64,000 nt of DNA from Desulfomonile tiedjei. Lineage in GTDB: Bacteria > Desulfobacterota > Desulfomonilia > Desulfomonilales > Desulfomonilaceae. Position numbers and translations under genes: made by a program. Under the pieces are notes generated by a model that saw only the letters and a list, made by a program, of their open reading frames with translations, was not told the origin of the DNA and made no database searches. This document shows, piece after piece, positions 51,184 through 61,632 of this stretch. Location: positions 1-64,000 of the forward strand of contig JACRDG010000039.1 of NCBI GenBank assembly GCA_016218715.1, given 5' to 3'. Each line of letters starts with the position of its first letter. The stretch's first letter is position 1.

Positions 51184-54100
51184 ATGAAGCTCGCGGAAAA
51201 ATACCACCTGGGGTTGACCGGTCGCCTCGTGGAGGCGTTTCTCGTCTCGAAGCTCCCGATCATTTTCATTCTGGCTTCCCTGCTCGCCGGAGTGATGGCT
51301 CTCGTACTCACCCCACGAGAAGAAGAGCCTCAGATAGTCGTTCCCGTAGTCGACGTCATGATCAACTTCCCTGGCGCGTCCGCTGCGGAAGTCGAGAACC
51401 TGGTCACTATCAATCTGGAACGGAAGCTCTGGGAGATCGACGGGGTTGAATACATCTACTCCCAGTCGAGACCCGGCGCTGCAGTGGTCACGGCCCGCTT
51501 CTACGTGGGAGAAGATCGGGTAGCGAGCCTGCTGAAGACGCACAGCAAGATCATGTCGTATGTAGACCAGGTCCCGCCCGGCGTGACCGGGTGGGTGGTC
51601 AGACCCATCGAGATCGACGACGTTCCGATCGTCACCTTTGCCCTGTACAGCTCCCGCTCTTCCGATTACGAACTGCGAAGGGTGGCCGATGAAATCCTCC
51701 ATCGGCTGCAGGCAATACCCGACACGGGCCGGGCGTACGTGGTAGGGGGACGTAAGCGGCAGATTCGGGTGCTCCTCCAGCCGGAGAAGATGGCCGCCCG
51801 CCAGGTCGCGGTCCTCGACATCGAGCGAGCGCTCAAGGGGGCCAACGTCAACCTACGAGCCGGGGATATGTCGGTCATGAACCGGGAAATCGTCGTCGAC
51901 GCGGGTCCGTTCATATCCTCGCCCGACGAGCTGACCTCGCTCATGGTCGGCCTGCATGAGGGGAAGCCAGTATTTCTCTCCGATATTGCGTCCATTGTGG
52001 ACGGACCCGAGGAAGCGGAGACCTATACTCGCCTCTCCTTCGGCGCGGGGGCAGCGTTCCACGGCGCGCAAGGCGGCGCCTCGGCAGGACCCGCGGCGGG
52101 CTCCAAGAACCAGGTCACCATCGCGGTGGCCAAGCGAAAAGGGACCAACGCGGTGACGGTCGCGGACGGCCTCATCAGGCGAGTGGATGAACTCAAGCAG
52201 GAGGTCATCCCGTCGGATATGCGCGTCCTGGTAACGCGCAACTACGGCAAAACCGCTGATGAGAAGGTCAATGAACTCGTCAAGCACCTGGGAATCGCGG
52301 TCCTGAGCATTATCGCGCTGCTCACGGTGATGCTCGGATGGAGAGAGGCCATGATCGTGGCCCTCGCGGTCCCCATGACGCTTGCCGTGACCTTGCTGGC
52401 AAACCTGCTCGTCGGTTATTCCATCAACCGCGTCACGCTCTTCGCGTTGATCCTCTCTCTGGGCCTGCTTGTGGACGACCCCATCGTGGATGTAGAAAAC
52501 ATTCACCGCCATTTCAAGATGAAGAAGCACCCTCCCCTGGACGCGACCCTGCTCGCGGTGGACGAGGTGCGGCCTCCAACGATCCTGGCGACCTTCGCGG
52601 TCATTGCGTCGTTCATTCCCCTGTTCTTCATCACCGGTATGATGGGGCCGTACATGCGCCCGATGGCGTTGAACGTTCCGGTGGCGATGCTCATGTCTCT
52701 TGCGATCGCATTTACCGTCACCCCCTGGACCACGTACCACGCGCTGAAGAGAGAATACGACAAACCAGAAAAACCTTATGATTTCAAGACAGGAGCCATC
52801 TACCGCCTGTACAGCCGAGTAATCACGCCCTTCCTCGAAAGCCGCCGCAAGAGCCGTAACTTCCTCATCGGGGTAGTCGTGGCGCTCCTTGCGTCCGCGG
52901 GACTGGTCGCACTCAAGCTGGTTCCGCTGAAGATGCTCCCCTTCGACAATAAGAACGAATTCCTCGTCCTCGTGGACATGCCTGAAGGGACCACCCTGGA
53001 GGAGACGGACCGGGTCGCCGCGGACCTGGAAAGGTACCTCGTCACGGTCAACGAAGTCCATGACGTGGAGTCATTCGTCGGGGTGGCTTCTCCCATTGAT
53101 TTCAACGGCATGGTGCGGCAGTACTACCTGCGCAAGGGACCCAACCTGGCGGACATTCGGGTGAACCTCCTGGAAAAGGACGAACGCAGCTATCAGAGTC
53201 ACGCGCTCGTTCTCAGAATCAGACCCGACATTCACAAGATTGCACACCAACACGGAGCGAATGTGAAGATCGTGGAAGTCCCTCCAGGACCGCCGGTCTT
53301 CGATACCCTCGTTGCCGAAGTGTACGGCCCGCCTGGAGCCTCGTACGACGACCTGATCGCGCAGTCGCACAAGGTGAGGCGGATGATGGAATCCACCAAG
53401 GACGTGGTGGATGTTGACGATTCGGTGGAAGCACCTGAAACCCGGTACGTGTTCATGGTCGACCGTATCAAGGCAGGGCTGCACGGTATCTCGCAAGAGG
53501 ACATCGCCCGATCTGCCAAGATCTTCCTGGGAGGGGACTCACCCTCCATCGTCCATAGCGACACCGAACGAACCCCCCTTGACGTGAACCTGAGGCTTCC
53601 GAGGCCGTTGCGGTCCAGACCGGAAGACATGGGGCCGATTCGGGTCAAGGCTGCGGACGGTTCCATGGTGCCGTTCAACGAATTGGGGGACCTGCGCCGG
53701 ACGGTCATCGAGCAGCCTATCTTCCGCAAGAACATGGAGCGGCTCGTATTCGTCATCGGAGATACAGCCGGCCGCAGCCCGGTGAACGCGATCCTGGACC
53801 TCCGGGAAGCGCTCGCAAAGAATCCGCTTCCGGAGGGGTTCCGGGTGAATCTCGCCGGTGAGGGTGAGTGGAAAATCACCCTGGAGGTTTTCAGGGATCT
53901 GGGTCTTGCGTTTGCCGGCGCGCTCATCCTGATTTATATTTTGCTTGTGCAGCAGACCCAATCGTTTGCGGTGCCATTGGTCATTATGGCGGCCATCCCG
54001 TTAACCTTGATCGGCATTCTTCCTGGTTTTGCACTGCTGAACGGGTTGCTCGCACAGACTATCGGTCCGTATCGGGATTCAATTTTCTTTACTGCCACGG

Positions 54101-54435
54101 GGATGATCGGAATGATTGCTCTTGCCGGAATCGTGGTACGCAACTCGATCATTCTCATCGACTTCATTCACGTCCGCATGAGAGCCGGCGAAGCTTTGAA
54201 GCAAGCAATCGTAGAGTCGGGCGCGGTCAGGTTCACGCCGATCCTTCTTACTGCCGGGGCCGCGATATTCGGTTCGTGGGTAATCACGCTCGACCCGGTC
54301 TTTTCCGGATTGGCGTGGTCCTTTATTTTCGGGGTCTTTGCGTCGACGGTCTTCACGCTCCTCGTGGTCCCCATTATTTACCATCTCGTATATGGCAAGA
54401 AAGACGAGGCAAGAGACCCCGACGCTCTCGAATAA
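51184..54435 (+). CDS. RND-family efflux permease (AcrB-like)
   Basis: An inner-membrane proton-driven transporter of 1083 residues, 12 helices in two halves, each with a large periplasmic loop. The proton-relay Asp pair is in [20 protein letters not shown] (helix 4), and the second half has the matching [21 protein letters not shown]. The start is uncertain: ATG 51184 lacks a good ribosome site, and TTG 51172 is possible. No membrane-fusion protein or outer-membrane channel gene is adjacent; upstream is the divergent atp operon and downstream a ferritin. Substrate unknown; the sequence looks like the multidrug/hydrophobic type rather than a metal exporter, at modest confidence. Confidence 0.9.
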   Translation: MKLAEKYHLGLTGRLVEAFLVSKLPIIFILASLLAGVMALVLTPREEEPQIVVPVVDVMINFPGASAAEVENLVTINLERKLWEIDGVEYIYSQSRPGAAVVTARFYVGEDRVASLLKTHSKIMSYVDQVPPGVTGWVVRPIEIDDVPIVTFALYSSRSSDYELRRVADEILHRLQAIPDTGRAYVVGGRKRQIRVLLQPEKMAARQVAVLDIERALKGANVNLRAGDMSVMNREIVVDAGPFISSPDELTSLMVGLHEGKPVFLSDIASIVDGPEEAETYTRLSFGAGAAFHGAQGGASAGPAAGSKNQVTIAVAKRKGTNAVTVADGLIRRVDELKQEVIPSDMRVLVTRNYGKTADEKVNELVKHLGIAVLSIIALLTVMLGWREAMIVALAVPMTLAVTLLANLLVGYSINRVTLFALILSLGLLVDDPIVDVENIHRHFKMKKHPPLDATLLAVDEVRPPTILATFAVIASFIPLFFITGMMGPYMRPMALNVPVAMLMSLAIAFTVTPWTTYHALKREYDKPEKPYDFKTGAIYRLYSRVITPFLESRRKSRNFLIGVVVALLASAGLVALKLVPLKMLPFDNKNEFLVLVDMPEGTTLEETDRVAADLERYLVTVNEVHDVESFVGVASPIDFNGMVRQYYLRKGPNLADIRVNLLEKDERSYQSHALVLRIRPDIHKIAHQHGANVKIVEVPPGPPVFDTLVAEVYGPPGASYDDLIAQSHKVRRMMESTKDVVDVDDSVEAPETRYVFMVDRIKAGLHGISQEDIARSAKIFLGGDSPSIVHSDTERTPLDVNLRLPRPLRSRPEDMGPIRVKAADGSMVPFNELGDLRRTVIEQPIFRKNMERLVFVIGDTAGRSPVNAILDLREALAKNPLPEGFRVNLAGEGEWKITLEVFRDLGLAFAGALILIYILLVQQTQSFAVPLVIMAAIPLTLIGILPGFALLNGLLAQTIGPYRDSIFFTATGMIGMIALAGIVVRNSIILIDFIHVRMRAGEALKQAIVESGAVRFTPILLTAGAAIFGSWVITLDPVFSGLAWSFIFGVFASTVFTLLVVPIIYHLVYGKKDEARDPDALE

Positions 54436-54455
54436 GCTGGAAAGGGGATATCATA

Positions 54456-54968
54456 ATGAACGAGAAGATTCAGGAAGCCTTTAACAAACAGCTCAACGCT
54501 GAGACGTATTCTGCGTACCTGTACCTCTCGATGTCCGCGTACTTCGAGGCGACTAGCCTTCGCGGTTTTGCGAACTGGATGCGCGTCCAGGCTCAGGAAG
54601 AACTGCTCCATGCCATGAAGTTCTACACCTTCCTCAACGAGCGAGGCGGCAGGGTCGTCCTGACCGCGATCGAGAGTCCCCCCACCGAATGGCAGTCGCC
54701 GCTCGATGCTTTCAAAAACGCCTACGCCCACGAACAGAAGGTTACGGCCATGATCAACGGCCTGGTGGACCTCGCGATCGAGGAGAGAGATCACGCTGCA
54801 AATGCCTTCTTACAGTGGTTTGTAACGGAGCAGGTGGAAGAGGAATCGTCCGCAGACGCGGTGATACAGCAGCTCAAACTTGCCGGCGAAGGCGGCGGCC
54901 TCTTCATGATCGACCGGGAACTGGCCGCCCGTGTCTTCACTATGCCCACGACACCCGCTCAAGGGTGA
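54456..54968 (+). CDS. ftnA: Bacterial non-heme ferritin
   Basis: An iron-storage protein, 170 residues, four-helix ferroxidase bundle. Diagnostic features: [19 protein letters not shown] (Glu at about 17), [20 protein letters not shown] (Glu-x-x-His), and the later Glu/Gln ligands in [31 protein letters not shown] precedes ATG 54456, 20 bases after the RND stop. A ferritin-like protein follows. Confidence 0.94.
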   Translation: MNEKIQEAFNKQLNAETYSAYLYLSMSAYFEATSLRGFANWMRVQAQEELLHAMKFYTFLNERGGRVVLTAIESPPTEWQSPLDAFKNAYAHEQKVTAMINGLVDLAIEERDHAANAFLQWFVTEQVEEESSADAVIQQLKLAGEGGGLFMIDRELAARVFTMPTTPAQG

Positions 54969-55039
54969 ACGTGGCACGAGCCCGGGCTCTCTCGTTGGGA
55001 TTGGGAGCCACAAATTGTTTCAGATCAGGAGGATTGAAA

Positions 55040-55573
55040 ATGGCACAGGGTTCTGAAAGGTCTTTGGAAATGCTCGCAGCCGCCCTGGAAAAGGAAAGAC
55101 GAGGCCACGAGTTCTACAAAGAGGCTGTTGAAAAATGCTCCAACGAACTCGGGAAAGAGATTTTCCGCATCCTCATGGCCGAAGAAGGGGTCCACGTCCA
55201 GCGCGTCAGAGACATTTACGGAGCGCTTGAAAGCGGAAAGGCCTGGACGAGTGAATGGCAGAAGCACCGGGTCGTGAACGAAGACCTCGAAAAGGTGTGC
55301 CGCGAGCGAGCGGCCAGGCTCGGCGCCATGGTCAAGCCCGATTCGGGTGACCTCGAGGCACTGGACGTCGGCGTGGGCATGGAACAAGCAGCGATCAACT
55401 TCTACCTGGAGCAGGAGCCGAAAGCTGTGGACGCCCTCGAGAAACTGTTCATCACTCAGATGGTCGCTGAAGAGCGGAGCCATTTGAGGGCTCTGGAGGA
55501 CCTGAAGCTCTTCTTCACCAACCCTGAATCGTGGCACACCGAGATGGAGCGCCACGGGCTGGACGGAGCCTGA
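55040..55573 (+). CDS. Ferritin-like (rubrerythrin-type) diiron protein
   Basis: A 177-residue ferritin-superfamily protein. It has the pattern of two Glu-x-x-His pairs: MAEEGVHVQRV and VAEERSHLRALEDL, with further Glu in EKERRGHEFYKEAV and VGMEQAAINFYLEQE. There is no C-terminal rubredoxin domain, so it is not a full rubrerythrin. It probably handles iron or peroxide in an anaerobe. AGGAGG precedes ATG 55040. It follows ftnA by 71 bases and closes the unit with a hairpin at 55607. Confidence 0.85.
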   Translation: MAQGSERSLEMLAAALEKERRGHEFYKEAVEKCSNELGKEIFRILMAEEGVHVQRVRDIYGALESGKAWTSEWQKHRVVNEDLEKVCRERAARLGAMVKPDSGDLEALDVGVGMEQAAINFYLEQEPKAVDALEKLFITQMVAEERSHLRALEDLKLFFTNPESWHTEMERHGLDGA

Positions 55574-55606
55574 TTCATATCAAGTGGCAGTCCAAGGAGT
55601 AACCCT

Positions 55607-55640
55607 GGGGGAGACTTCATTGAGCAAAGAAGTCTCCCCC
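55607..55640 (+). terminator. Hairpin terminator after the ferritin-like gene
   Basis: A 16-bp stem with one mismatch: GGGGGAGACTTCATTG (55607-55622) with CAAAGAAGTCTCCCCC (55625-55640). It has the same top-of-stem CTTC-TTG/CAA-GAAG sequence as 51-84. Confidence 0.75.
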
Positions 55641-55685
55641 CAAACCCTAGAGACGTCAACGTAAGGCCGTGGGCTTCCGCGGTCC

Positions 55686-55755
55686 GTCATTCCGGCGAAT
55701 GCCGGAATCCGGTTGCCTTGGTACCTCCTGGATCCCGGCCTTCGCCGGGGTGACG
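55686..55755 (+). repeat. Dispersed palindromic repeat, family 1, copy 4 (short)
   Basis: From GTCATTCCGGCGAATGCCGG to CCTTCGCCGGGGTGACG. It has the same ends as the other copies but a shorter middle. The frame of the following methyltransferase runs through it, which would add residues such as FRRMPESG; I regard that as non-coding. Confidence 0.75.
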
Positions 55756-55866
55756 GGTCTGGTCTTCAGGCATGTAACTGAAACCAGTGGGCTTTCCAGG
55801 AAGCCGGCGCCTGTGCCCCAACCCCCCTTCAGGAACCTCTGTCTCTGGACACTGTGGATACAACTC

Positions 55867-56442
55867 GTGGAGGAAGATCGCGAAAAGTGGAATCGGCGCT
55901 ATGCCGGCAAGGCTATTGAGTTGCCGGAACCCGATCCGTTCCTCGTCGCTCACCAGGAATACCTGGGATCGGGCCGTGCGCTGGATTTGGCCTGTGGAAC
56001 CGGTGGGAATGCCATTTTTCTCGCCGAGCACGGATACCGGGTCGACGCAGTGGACATAAGCTGGCACGCGCTCTCGCAATTGCACGCCATCGCCCGCGCC
56101 CGAGCACTTCGTGTGCGGTGTATCCTGGTAGATCTCGACTATTTTCCCGTCCCCGCCGCGCGTTATGACCTTGTGGTCGCCTTCTATTTTTACGACCCGC
56201 GACTCTTGACGAGCGTCAGAGAAGCGCTCAAACCCGGTGCAATCCTGATTTACTGCACGTTCAACATTCGTCACACCCGTATCAATCCTCGCTTCAATCC
56301 GGCCTACCTGGTGCAGCCTGAGGGGCTCGGTGCTCAATTCCCGGACTTTGAAATTCTGTTTCACGAGACCGCTGCGGGCGACGGTGAGCATATTTCCCAG
56401 CTCATCGCACGGAAGCCACATGCTGCATCGCCACAGCCTTGA
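55867..56442 (+). CDS. Class I SAM-dependent methyltransferase
   Basis: A 191-residue Rossmann methyltransferase with KWNRRYAGKAIELPEPDPFL at the start, motif I RALDLACGTGGNAIFLAEHG, motif II acidic loop VDAVDISWHAL, and DLDYFPVPAARYDLVVAFYFYD. This is the TehB/UbiE-like group; some relatives act on tellurite or thiols, but no substrate is indicated here. GTG 55867 gives the standard N-terminus; no strong ribosome site is seen, and the frame upstream crosses a repeat. It stands between the ferritin terminator and a lipoprotein gene. Confidence 0.75.
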   Translation: MEEDREKWNRRYAGKAIELPEPDPFLVAHQEYLGSGRALDLACGTGGNAIFLAEHGYRVDAVDISWHALSQLHAIARARALRVRCILVDLDYFPVPAARYDLVVAFYFYDPRLLTSVREALKPGAILIYCTFNIRHTRINPRFNPAYLVQPEGLGAQFPDFEILFHETAAGDGEHISQLIARKPHAASPQP

Positions 56443-56527
56443 TTCACCGGCTCTGTCCCGCCAAGGCCGAGCATACGTGGGGGATCCGAGCGTAGAGAGC
56501 TGCATTCTCCTTTGAAATCAAATCTTT

Positions 56528-56556
56528 TTGACTTTACGCGGGCAACTCATTATGCT
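56528..56556 (+). promoter_or_regulatory. Promoter for the lipoprotein gene
   Basis: TTGACT (56528-56533), 17-base spacer, TATGCT (56551-56556), 38 bases before the ATG at 56594. Good spacing with a near-consensus -35. Confidence 0.6.
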
Positions 56557-56593
56557 ATACGACGCCTCGATTTTGGTGACGGAAGAGCATCGA

Positions 56594-57004
56594 ATGATCT
56601 CTCGAAGACTACTGGTAGCGTTTCTTGCCGCTTGTTTGGTTCTTCCGGCCTGCTCTACAGCGAGGTACTTGAAGGGGGGCGTCTACCGGGATCTCGACGA
56701 GAATCTGACCATCGTCGCGTTGATGGACAACCCGAGAAAATACCTCAACAAAGATATCGTATTCTCAGTCCGTTTCTACAAGAAAGGTGACCTTCCTTGC
56801 CCCCTTGGCGATGATTACGTCAACCTCATCATCGCAGACCGGGTGAGCTACATAATGCTCAACAAGGTCTGGATAAAGAAAGACAAAGCAAGCTTGTTGG
56901 AGGGCCTCAAGGAGATGGAAACCATCATCATGAAGGCGAAAGTCTTCAAGATCGACCGAGAAAAAGACCCCAACCTGGAAGCCATCGAGATTGTTCCCGA
57001 ATAA
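56594..57004 (+). CDS. Putative lipoprotein
   Basis: A 136-residue exported protein. The N-terminus (MISRRLLVAFLAACLVLPAC) is a lipoprotein signal with lipobox LPAC, so Cys is residue 20 and the mature protein is lipidated. The remainder (LDENLTIVALMDNPRKYLNK, FYKKGDLPCPLGDDYVNLII) resembles an OB-like small domain, but I recognise no named family. GGAAGAG precedes ATG 56594. It has its own promoter, with nothing adjacent that hints at its role. Confidence 0.7.
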   Translation: MISRRLLVAFLAACLVLPACSTARYLKGGVYRDLDENLTIVALMDNPRKYLNKDIVFSVRFYKKGDLPCPLGDDYVNLIIADRVSYIMLNKVWIKKDKASLLEGLKEMETIIMKAKVFKIDREKDPNLEAIEIVPE

Positions 57005-57508
57005 ATTGCCGGCAGCGTGCGCCCATGGGCGATTGAGTTTGCCGGCCTCACGAATCGTCGGCCCGGTCGAACGGCCTCCGTTTTCGAGAATCCCTTGCCC
57101 CCGTCCGCTGGGCACCTCCCATTCAATGCCCCTGACCGTGCGATTCGGTCTATTCCTGAGAAAAGGTTGACGCCGCGAACCTTGGTCCGTATGTTGAGTG
57201 TCAGGATCAGTAGGCATCAGCCATGACGGAAAGCTAAGTACTCGTTTTCATAATTACGCTCTCGCTAGGAGGCTCTTCTCTTGGCTGTTCAGTGGGGCCG
57301 GCATCTTGCCGGTCCATTAAGAAGTGACAGGCAAGATGCCTGTCCCACCAAGAAGCCTAAAATCCGCGACCGGACTTCTGAAATGGTGTACTAAGCCCGA
57401 GCCTTCAGCCCCCGCGCGTTCTTCGAGTACATAGATTGTCCGGGCAAAACCATCGATGGCCGTGCGACACCTATCCCATAGAATAACAGATCTGCCGAGG
57501 AGCATACC
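57005..57508. repeat. Gap with complete copy of dispersed repeat family 2 (57281-57351)
   Basis: The unit runs from TTGGCTGTTCAGTGGGGCC to GCCTGTCCCACCAA and holds two hairpins, CCGGCATCTTGCCGG and GACAGGCAAGATGCCTGTC. It is the best-preserved copy. The rest of the gap shows no gene. Confidence 0.75.
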
Positions 57509-59524
57509 TTGACCAAGATTCTTGTAACGAGCGCCCTCCCTTACGCCAACGGCGACATCCACATAGGGCACCTCGTAGAGTACATTCAGACCGACATTTA
57601 CGTGCGATTTCGCAGAATGCTCGGTGAGGACGTCATCTATGTGTGCGCGTCAGATGCGCACGGCACTCCCATCGAGATCAACGCATCCAAGAAAGGCATC
57701 ACGCCACAGGAACTCGTGGCTGAGTATCACAGCCGCCATAAAGAAGACTTCGCCAGATTCGAGGTCGAATTCGATGAATTCTACACTACCGACTCGCCCG
57801 AGAATCAGCGGCATTCGGAGCGGATCTACCTGAAGGCCAAGGAGAAAGGGCACGTCCTGACGCGGGATATCGAACAATTTTACTGCGAATCCTGCGGCCG
57901 ATTCCTCCCTGACCGATATATCCGGGGCACCTGCCCGAAGTGCGGAGCGCTGGATCAGTACGGGGACGTTTGTGAAGTCTGCGGCGCCACGTACCGGCCC
58001 ACCGAAGTCGTCGAGGCGCATTGTGCGATCTGTGGAGCGGTTCCGACGCTGCGCACCTCGAAGCATTTCTTCTTCAGGCTCGTGGACTTCCGTGATTTCC
58101 TCATCGAGTGGACCTCGGAACCCGGCCGCCTCCAGGAGGAGGTCCGGACCTTCGTGAGAGGCTGGATCGATCACGGTTTGCAGGACTGGGACATTTCGCG
58201 GGACGGTCCCTATTTCGGGTTCAAAATCCCCGGAGAGGAAGACAAGTTTTTCTACGTGTGGCTCGACGCACCCATCGGATACATCGCCGCCACCGAGCAC
58301 CACTGCTCGTCCCGTCCGGACTGCGACGCGGACGATTATTGGCTCAACCCAGCGAGCGATACGGAAGTTCATCATTTTATCGGCAAAGATATCGCTTACT
58401 TCCACACGCTCTTCTGGCCGGCCATGCTTGAAGCCGCGGATTATCGCAAGCCGACCGCGGTGCACGTCCACGGCTTCTTGACCGTTGACGGCCGCAAGAT
58501 GTCAAAGAGCCGCGGCACCTTCATCACCGCGCGTCATTTCGCGGCTGCTGTCAGTCCGTGGCAGCTTCGGTACTACTACGCGACCAAGCTGAACAACTCC
58601 ATCGACGACCTGGATCTCAACAGCGAGGAGTTCGTTCACCGGATCAACGCTGAGCTGGTCAACAACATAACCAACTTGATCAGCCGGACCGTCGGTTTCC
58701 TCAACAAGAGGCTCGATTCGAGGTTGGGAACTCTTCCTCAAGAGACGCGGAATCTCCAGGGCGGCGTAATTGCATCTGTCAGGAAGACGCAGGAGTTGTA
58801 CGCGAAACTCCAGTTCGGCGCGGCGATGAGAGAGATTCTGGCGATCGCTGACCTGGCCAATGGGTACGTGCAGGAACGAGCGCCGTGGGCCACAATCAAG
58901 ACCGACCCCGAGACTGCGAGAAACGATTTAACTTTTGCCGCGAACTGCATCAAGATCGTCACCGTCCTGCTCAAGCCGGTCCTGCCGGCGTACTGCCGGC
59001 TCGTACAGGACATCCTTGGCGTGAACGACCTCAAATGGGCGGATGCCGCCTTCGATATGGAAAACCGGAGCATCGGAACCTTTGAGAAGCTCATGGATCG
59101 CCTCGAAGCGGGAACCCTGGAGTCCTTGATCGAGGCCACCCGGCTGGTCGGTCCGGCTGCACAGGCAGTTCCGACACCGGAGGTCCCCGAGTTCAAGGAG
59201 GAGATTATTGTCGACGATTTCGCTCGCATGGACCTGAGGGCGGCGAAGGTTCTGACGGTCGAATCTGTAGAGGGTGCGGAGAAACTCCTGAAGCTGGAGG
59301 TGGACCTCGGCCGGGAGAAACGGACGGTCTTCGCAGGGATCAAAGGGTCGTACGCGCCGGCGGATCTGGTCGGCCTCACCGTCGTGGTGATTGCTAACCT
59401 CAAGCCGCGAAAGATGCGATTCGGCGTAAGCCAGGGGATGATCCTCGCCGCGCACGACGGTCAAGGGACCGTGAAGGTGTGCGTGCTCGACGACGCGGTC
59501 CCCGCGGGCACGCCGATCAAGTAA
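57509..59524 (+). CDS. metG: Methionyl-tRNA synthetase with C-terminal tRNA-binding domain
   Basis: A class I synthetase of 671 residues. HIGH is at 18-21 (GDIHIGHLVE), the four-CxxC zinc insert includes CESCGR, CPKCGA, CEVCGA and CAICGA, KMSKS is near 330, and the last 110 residues form an EMAP-like domain (FARMDLRAAKVLTVE ... LKPRKMRFGVSQGMIL). Translation starts at TTG 57509 with GAGGAG six bases before. It is alone, between repeat-bearing gaps. Confidence 0.97.
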   Translation: MTKILVTSALPYANGDIHIGHLVEYIQTDIYVRFRRMLGEDVIYVCASDAHGTPIEINASKKGITPQELVAEYHSRHKEDFARFEVEFDEFYTTDSPENQRHSERIYLKAKEKGHVLTRDIEQFYCESCGRFLPDRYIRGTCPKCGALDQYGDVCEVCGATYRPTEVVEAHCAICGAVPTLRTSKHFFFRLVDFRDFLIEWTSEPGRLQEEVRTFVRGWIDHGLQDWDISRDGPYFGFKIPGEEDKFFYVWLDAPIGYIAATEHHCSSRPDCDADDYWLNPASDTEVHHFIGKDIAYFHTLFWPAMLEAADYRKPTAVHVHGFLTVDGRKMSKSRGTFITARHFAAAVSPWQLRYYYATKLNNSIDDLDLNSEEFVHRINAELVNNITNLISRTVGFLNKRLDSRLGTLPQETRNLQGGVIASVRKTQELYAKLQFGAAMREILAIADLANGYVQERAPWATIKTDPETARNDLTFAANCIKIVTVLLKPVLPAYCRLVQDILGVNDLKWADAAFDMENRSIGTFEKLMDRLEAGTLESLIEATRLVGPAAQAVPTPEVPEFKEEIIVDDFARMDLRAAKVLTVESVEGAEKLLKLEVDLGREKRTVFAGIKGSYAPADLVGLTVVVIANLKPRKMRFGVSQGMILAAHDGQGTVKVCVLDDAVPAGTPIK

Positions 59525-60132
59525 CCGCCGCAGCGTCTCTGGACAGCTTTGTTTAGCAGCTTTCTTGACATGGTCGAGTGCCGAACACCACCTGACCGAA
59601 GCCGGAACCCTTGGGTTTCGAGCGTAACCCTTCACGGACGCGAGGCGCATCGAGGCCCGAGCGAGGCCATGGATACGACGAGCACATCATCCGTCATTCC
59701 GGCGGAGGCCGGAATCCAGGCAACCGAAAGTGGTTCCCAACCCTGTCCCGGACTCCGATCCGGGGTCCGTCGGGACGACGTCTGGACCCCGGCCGGCCCC
59801 GGAGTGACGAAGGAGGGGGAATCGGCTTGTCTTTGAGTCAGCAGTGTGGAGCTGTTCCCCCGGATAACTGAATGGTTACTTTCGAGCAGGGAAAACTGTT
59901 GCACACAAGGCCGGTTGACAGTACAATTCAACTTCTAAACGTGCTTACCCGAGACCGATCAAAAGGACGGGGTAGGAGATTCCCCCCCTGACCACCATCG
60001 CCTACAGTTATGTGGCTGCCTATGCTGGACCCAGTTGTTCAATCGGGATGTTGTCCGTGCCAGGCCGCGTCTTTGCGCGCTGTCCAAGCAGACCCGGCCC
60101 TAAAATACCCAAAATATCAGGAGGGAGACGCC
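59525..60132. other. Repeat-bearing gap between metG and the TrpB2 gene
   Basis: A 608-base stretch with the composite repeat at 59693-59880. The remainder shows no credible gene. Confidence 0.6.
59693..59880 (+). repeat. Composite dispersed repeat: family 1 copy 5 plus shared flank
   Basis: The family 1 core (59693-59809) runs GTCATTCCGGCGGAGGCCGG to GGCCCCGGAGTGACG. The flank at 59822-59880 contains GGCTTGTCTTTGAGTCAGCA and GGATAACTGAATGGTTACT, matching 11763-11821. Whether it is one mobile unit or two repeats is unclear. Confidence 0.75.
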
Positions 60133-61512
60133 ATGGCTGTGAAGATCTTTCTGAACGAGGATGAGCTGCCGCGCCAGTGGTACAACATCGCAGCGGACAT
60201 GCCGAACCCGATGCAGCCCCCGCTGCACCCGGGAACCGGTCAGCCCCTGGGACCGGACGATCTTGCCCCGGTCTTTCCGATGAACCTCATAGAGCAGGAG
60301 GTCAGCCAGGAGCGGTGGATCGACATCCCCGAACCGGTTCTGGATAAGCTTCTCATTTGGCGTCCCTCGCCGCTGTACCGAGCGGTCAAGCTCGAGCAGC
60401 ACCTCAAATGCCCGGTCAAGATCTATTACAAGAACGAAGGAGTGAGCCCCGCGGGCAGCCACAAGCCCAACACGGCAATCCCTCAGGTCTATTACAATAA
60501 AGTCTTCGGCATCAAGCGCATCGCGACGGAAACCGGCGCGGGGCAGTGGGGGAGCGCGCTGAGTTTTGCGTGCAGCCAGTTCGGGTTGGAAGCCAAAGTC
60601 TACATGGTTCGGATCAGCTACGAGCAGAAGCCCTATCGCCGCCTGATGATGAATACCTGGGGCGCCACGTGCGTACCCAGCCCGAGCACTGAGACGGAAG
60701 CCGGCAGAAAGATGCTGGCGATTGACCCCAACTCCCCGGGGAGTCTCGGCATTGCCATCAGTGAGGCGGTCGAGGACGCGGTCACCAGTGAGGCCCACGG
60801 AAGACCTCTGACGCGGTACTCCCTCGGCAGCGTGCTGAATCACGTCTTGCTTCACCAGACCATCATCGGTCTGGAAGCCGAGAAACAGCTTGCCAAAACG
60901 GGCGATTACCCGGATATCGTGATCGGATGCGCGGGCGGCGGCAGCAATTTTGCCGGATGCGCGTTCCCCTTCGTGCGAGACAAGATTGCGGGCAAGCAGG
61001 TACAGATCATCGCGGTCGAACCGACTTCGTGCCCCACCATGACGCGGGGACCGTTCACGTACGATTTCGGGGACACCGTGCAGATGACCCCGTTACTCCC
61101 CATGCATACGCTCGGCCACGGGTTCGTCCCCGCACCCATTCATGCCGGGGGATTGCGGTATCACGGCATGGCTCCCCTGGTGAGCCAGCTGGTAATGGAT
61201 GGCTTGATTGAGCCGCGCGCAGTCGCGCAGCTCGAAACGTTTGCGGCTGGCGTCACCTGGGCGAGAACCGAGGGATTCATCAGCGCGCCCGAAACCAACC
61301 ATGCCCTCGCGGCGGTTATCCAGGAAGCGAAGAAAGCCAAGGAAGAAGGGAAAGAAAAGGTTATCCTGGTGAACTGGAGCGGCCATGGACTCGTAGACCT
61401 CGCGGCCTACGACGCGTACTTCCAAGGCAAGCTTGCGGATCACGAACTCCCGCAGGAGGACATCGACCAGGCCCTCAAGGCTCTGGAAGGCTTTCCCAAG
61501 CCGAAGATGTGA
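60133..61512 (+). CDS. trpB2: TrpB2-type tryptophan synthase beta chain
   Basis: A PLP enzyme of 459 residues. The PLP Lys is in [14 protein letters not shown] (about residue 111), the phosphate loop is [12 protein letters not shown], and [20 protein letters not shown] is characteristic of the TrpB2 subgroup, which has a longer N-terminus than TrpB1. TrpB2 forms often act without TrpA, using indole or another substrate. No trpA or other trp gene is adjacent. GGAGGGAG precedes ATG 60133. Confidence 0.9.
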   Translation: MAVKIFLNEDELPRQWYNIAADMPNPMQPPLHPGTGQPLGPDDLAPVFPMNLIEQEVSQERWIDIPEPVLDKLLIWRPSPLYRAVKLEQHLKCPVKIYYKNEGVSPAGSHKPNTAIPQVYYNKVFGIKRIATETGAGQWGSALSFACSQFGLEAKVYMVRISYEQKPYRRLMMNTWGATCVPSPSTETEAGRKMLAIDPNSPGSLGIAISEAVEDAVTSEAHGRPLTRYSLGSVLNHVLLHQTIIGLEAEKQLAKTGDYPDIVIGCAGGGSNFAGCAFPFVRDKIAGKQVQIIAVEPTSCPTMTRGPFTYDFGDTVQMTPLLPMHTLGHGFVPAPIHAGGLRYHGMAPLVSQLVMDGLIEPRAVAQLETFAAGVTWARTEGFISAPETNHALAAVIQEAKKAKEEGKEKVILVNWSGHGLVDLAAYDAYFQGKLADHELPQEDIDQALKALEGFPKPKM

Positions 61513-61632
61513 TCGTCAACAATCGGTCGCGGCAGGGGCGGGGTTTCCGAGCCTGCCCGGCCGCAACCCTTTTCCCACCGTGACCAGGCCCGACGCGAGG
61601 CCAACGGTTACTGTGCTGAATGCAGAACAAAC

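Noticed and set aside
51853-53061. Leftward open frame of about 400 codons
   Set aside because: Antisense to the RND permease, rich in Arg and His, and without family similarity.
55669-55866. N-terminal extension of the methyltransferase
   Set aside because: It translates a family 1 dispersed repeat; the domain begins near GTG 55867.
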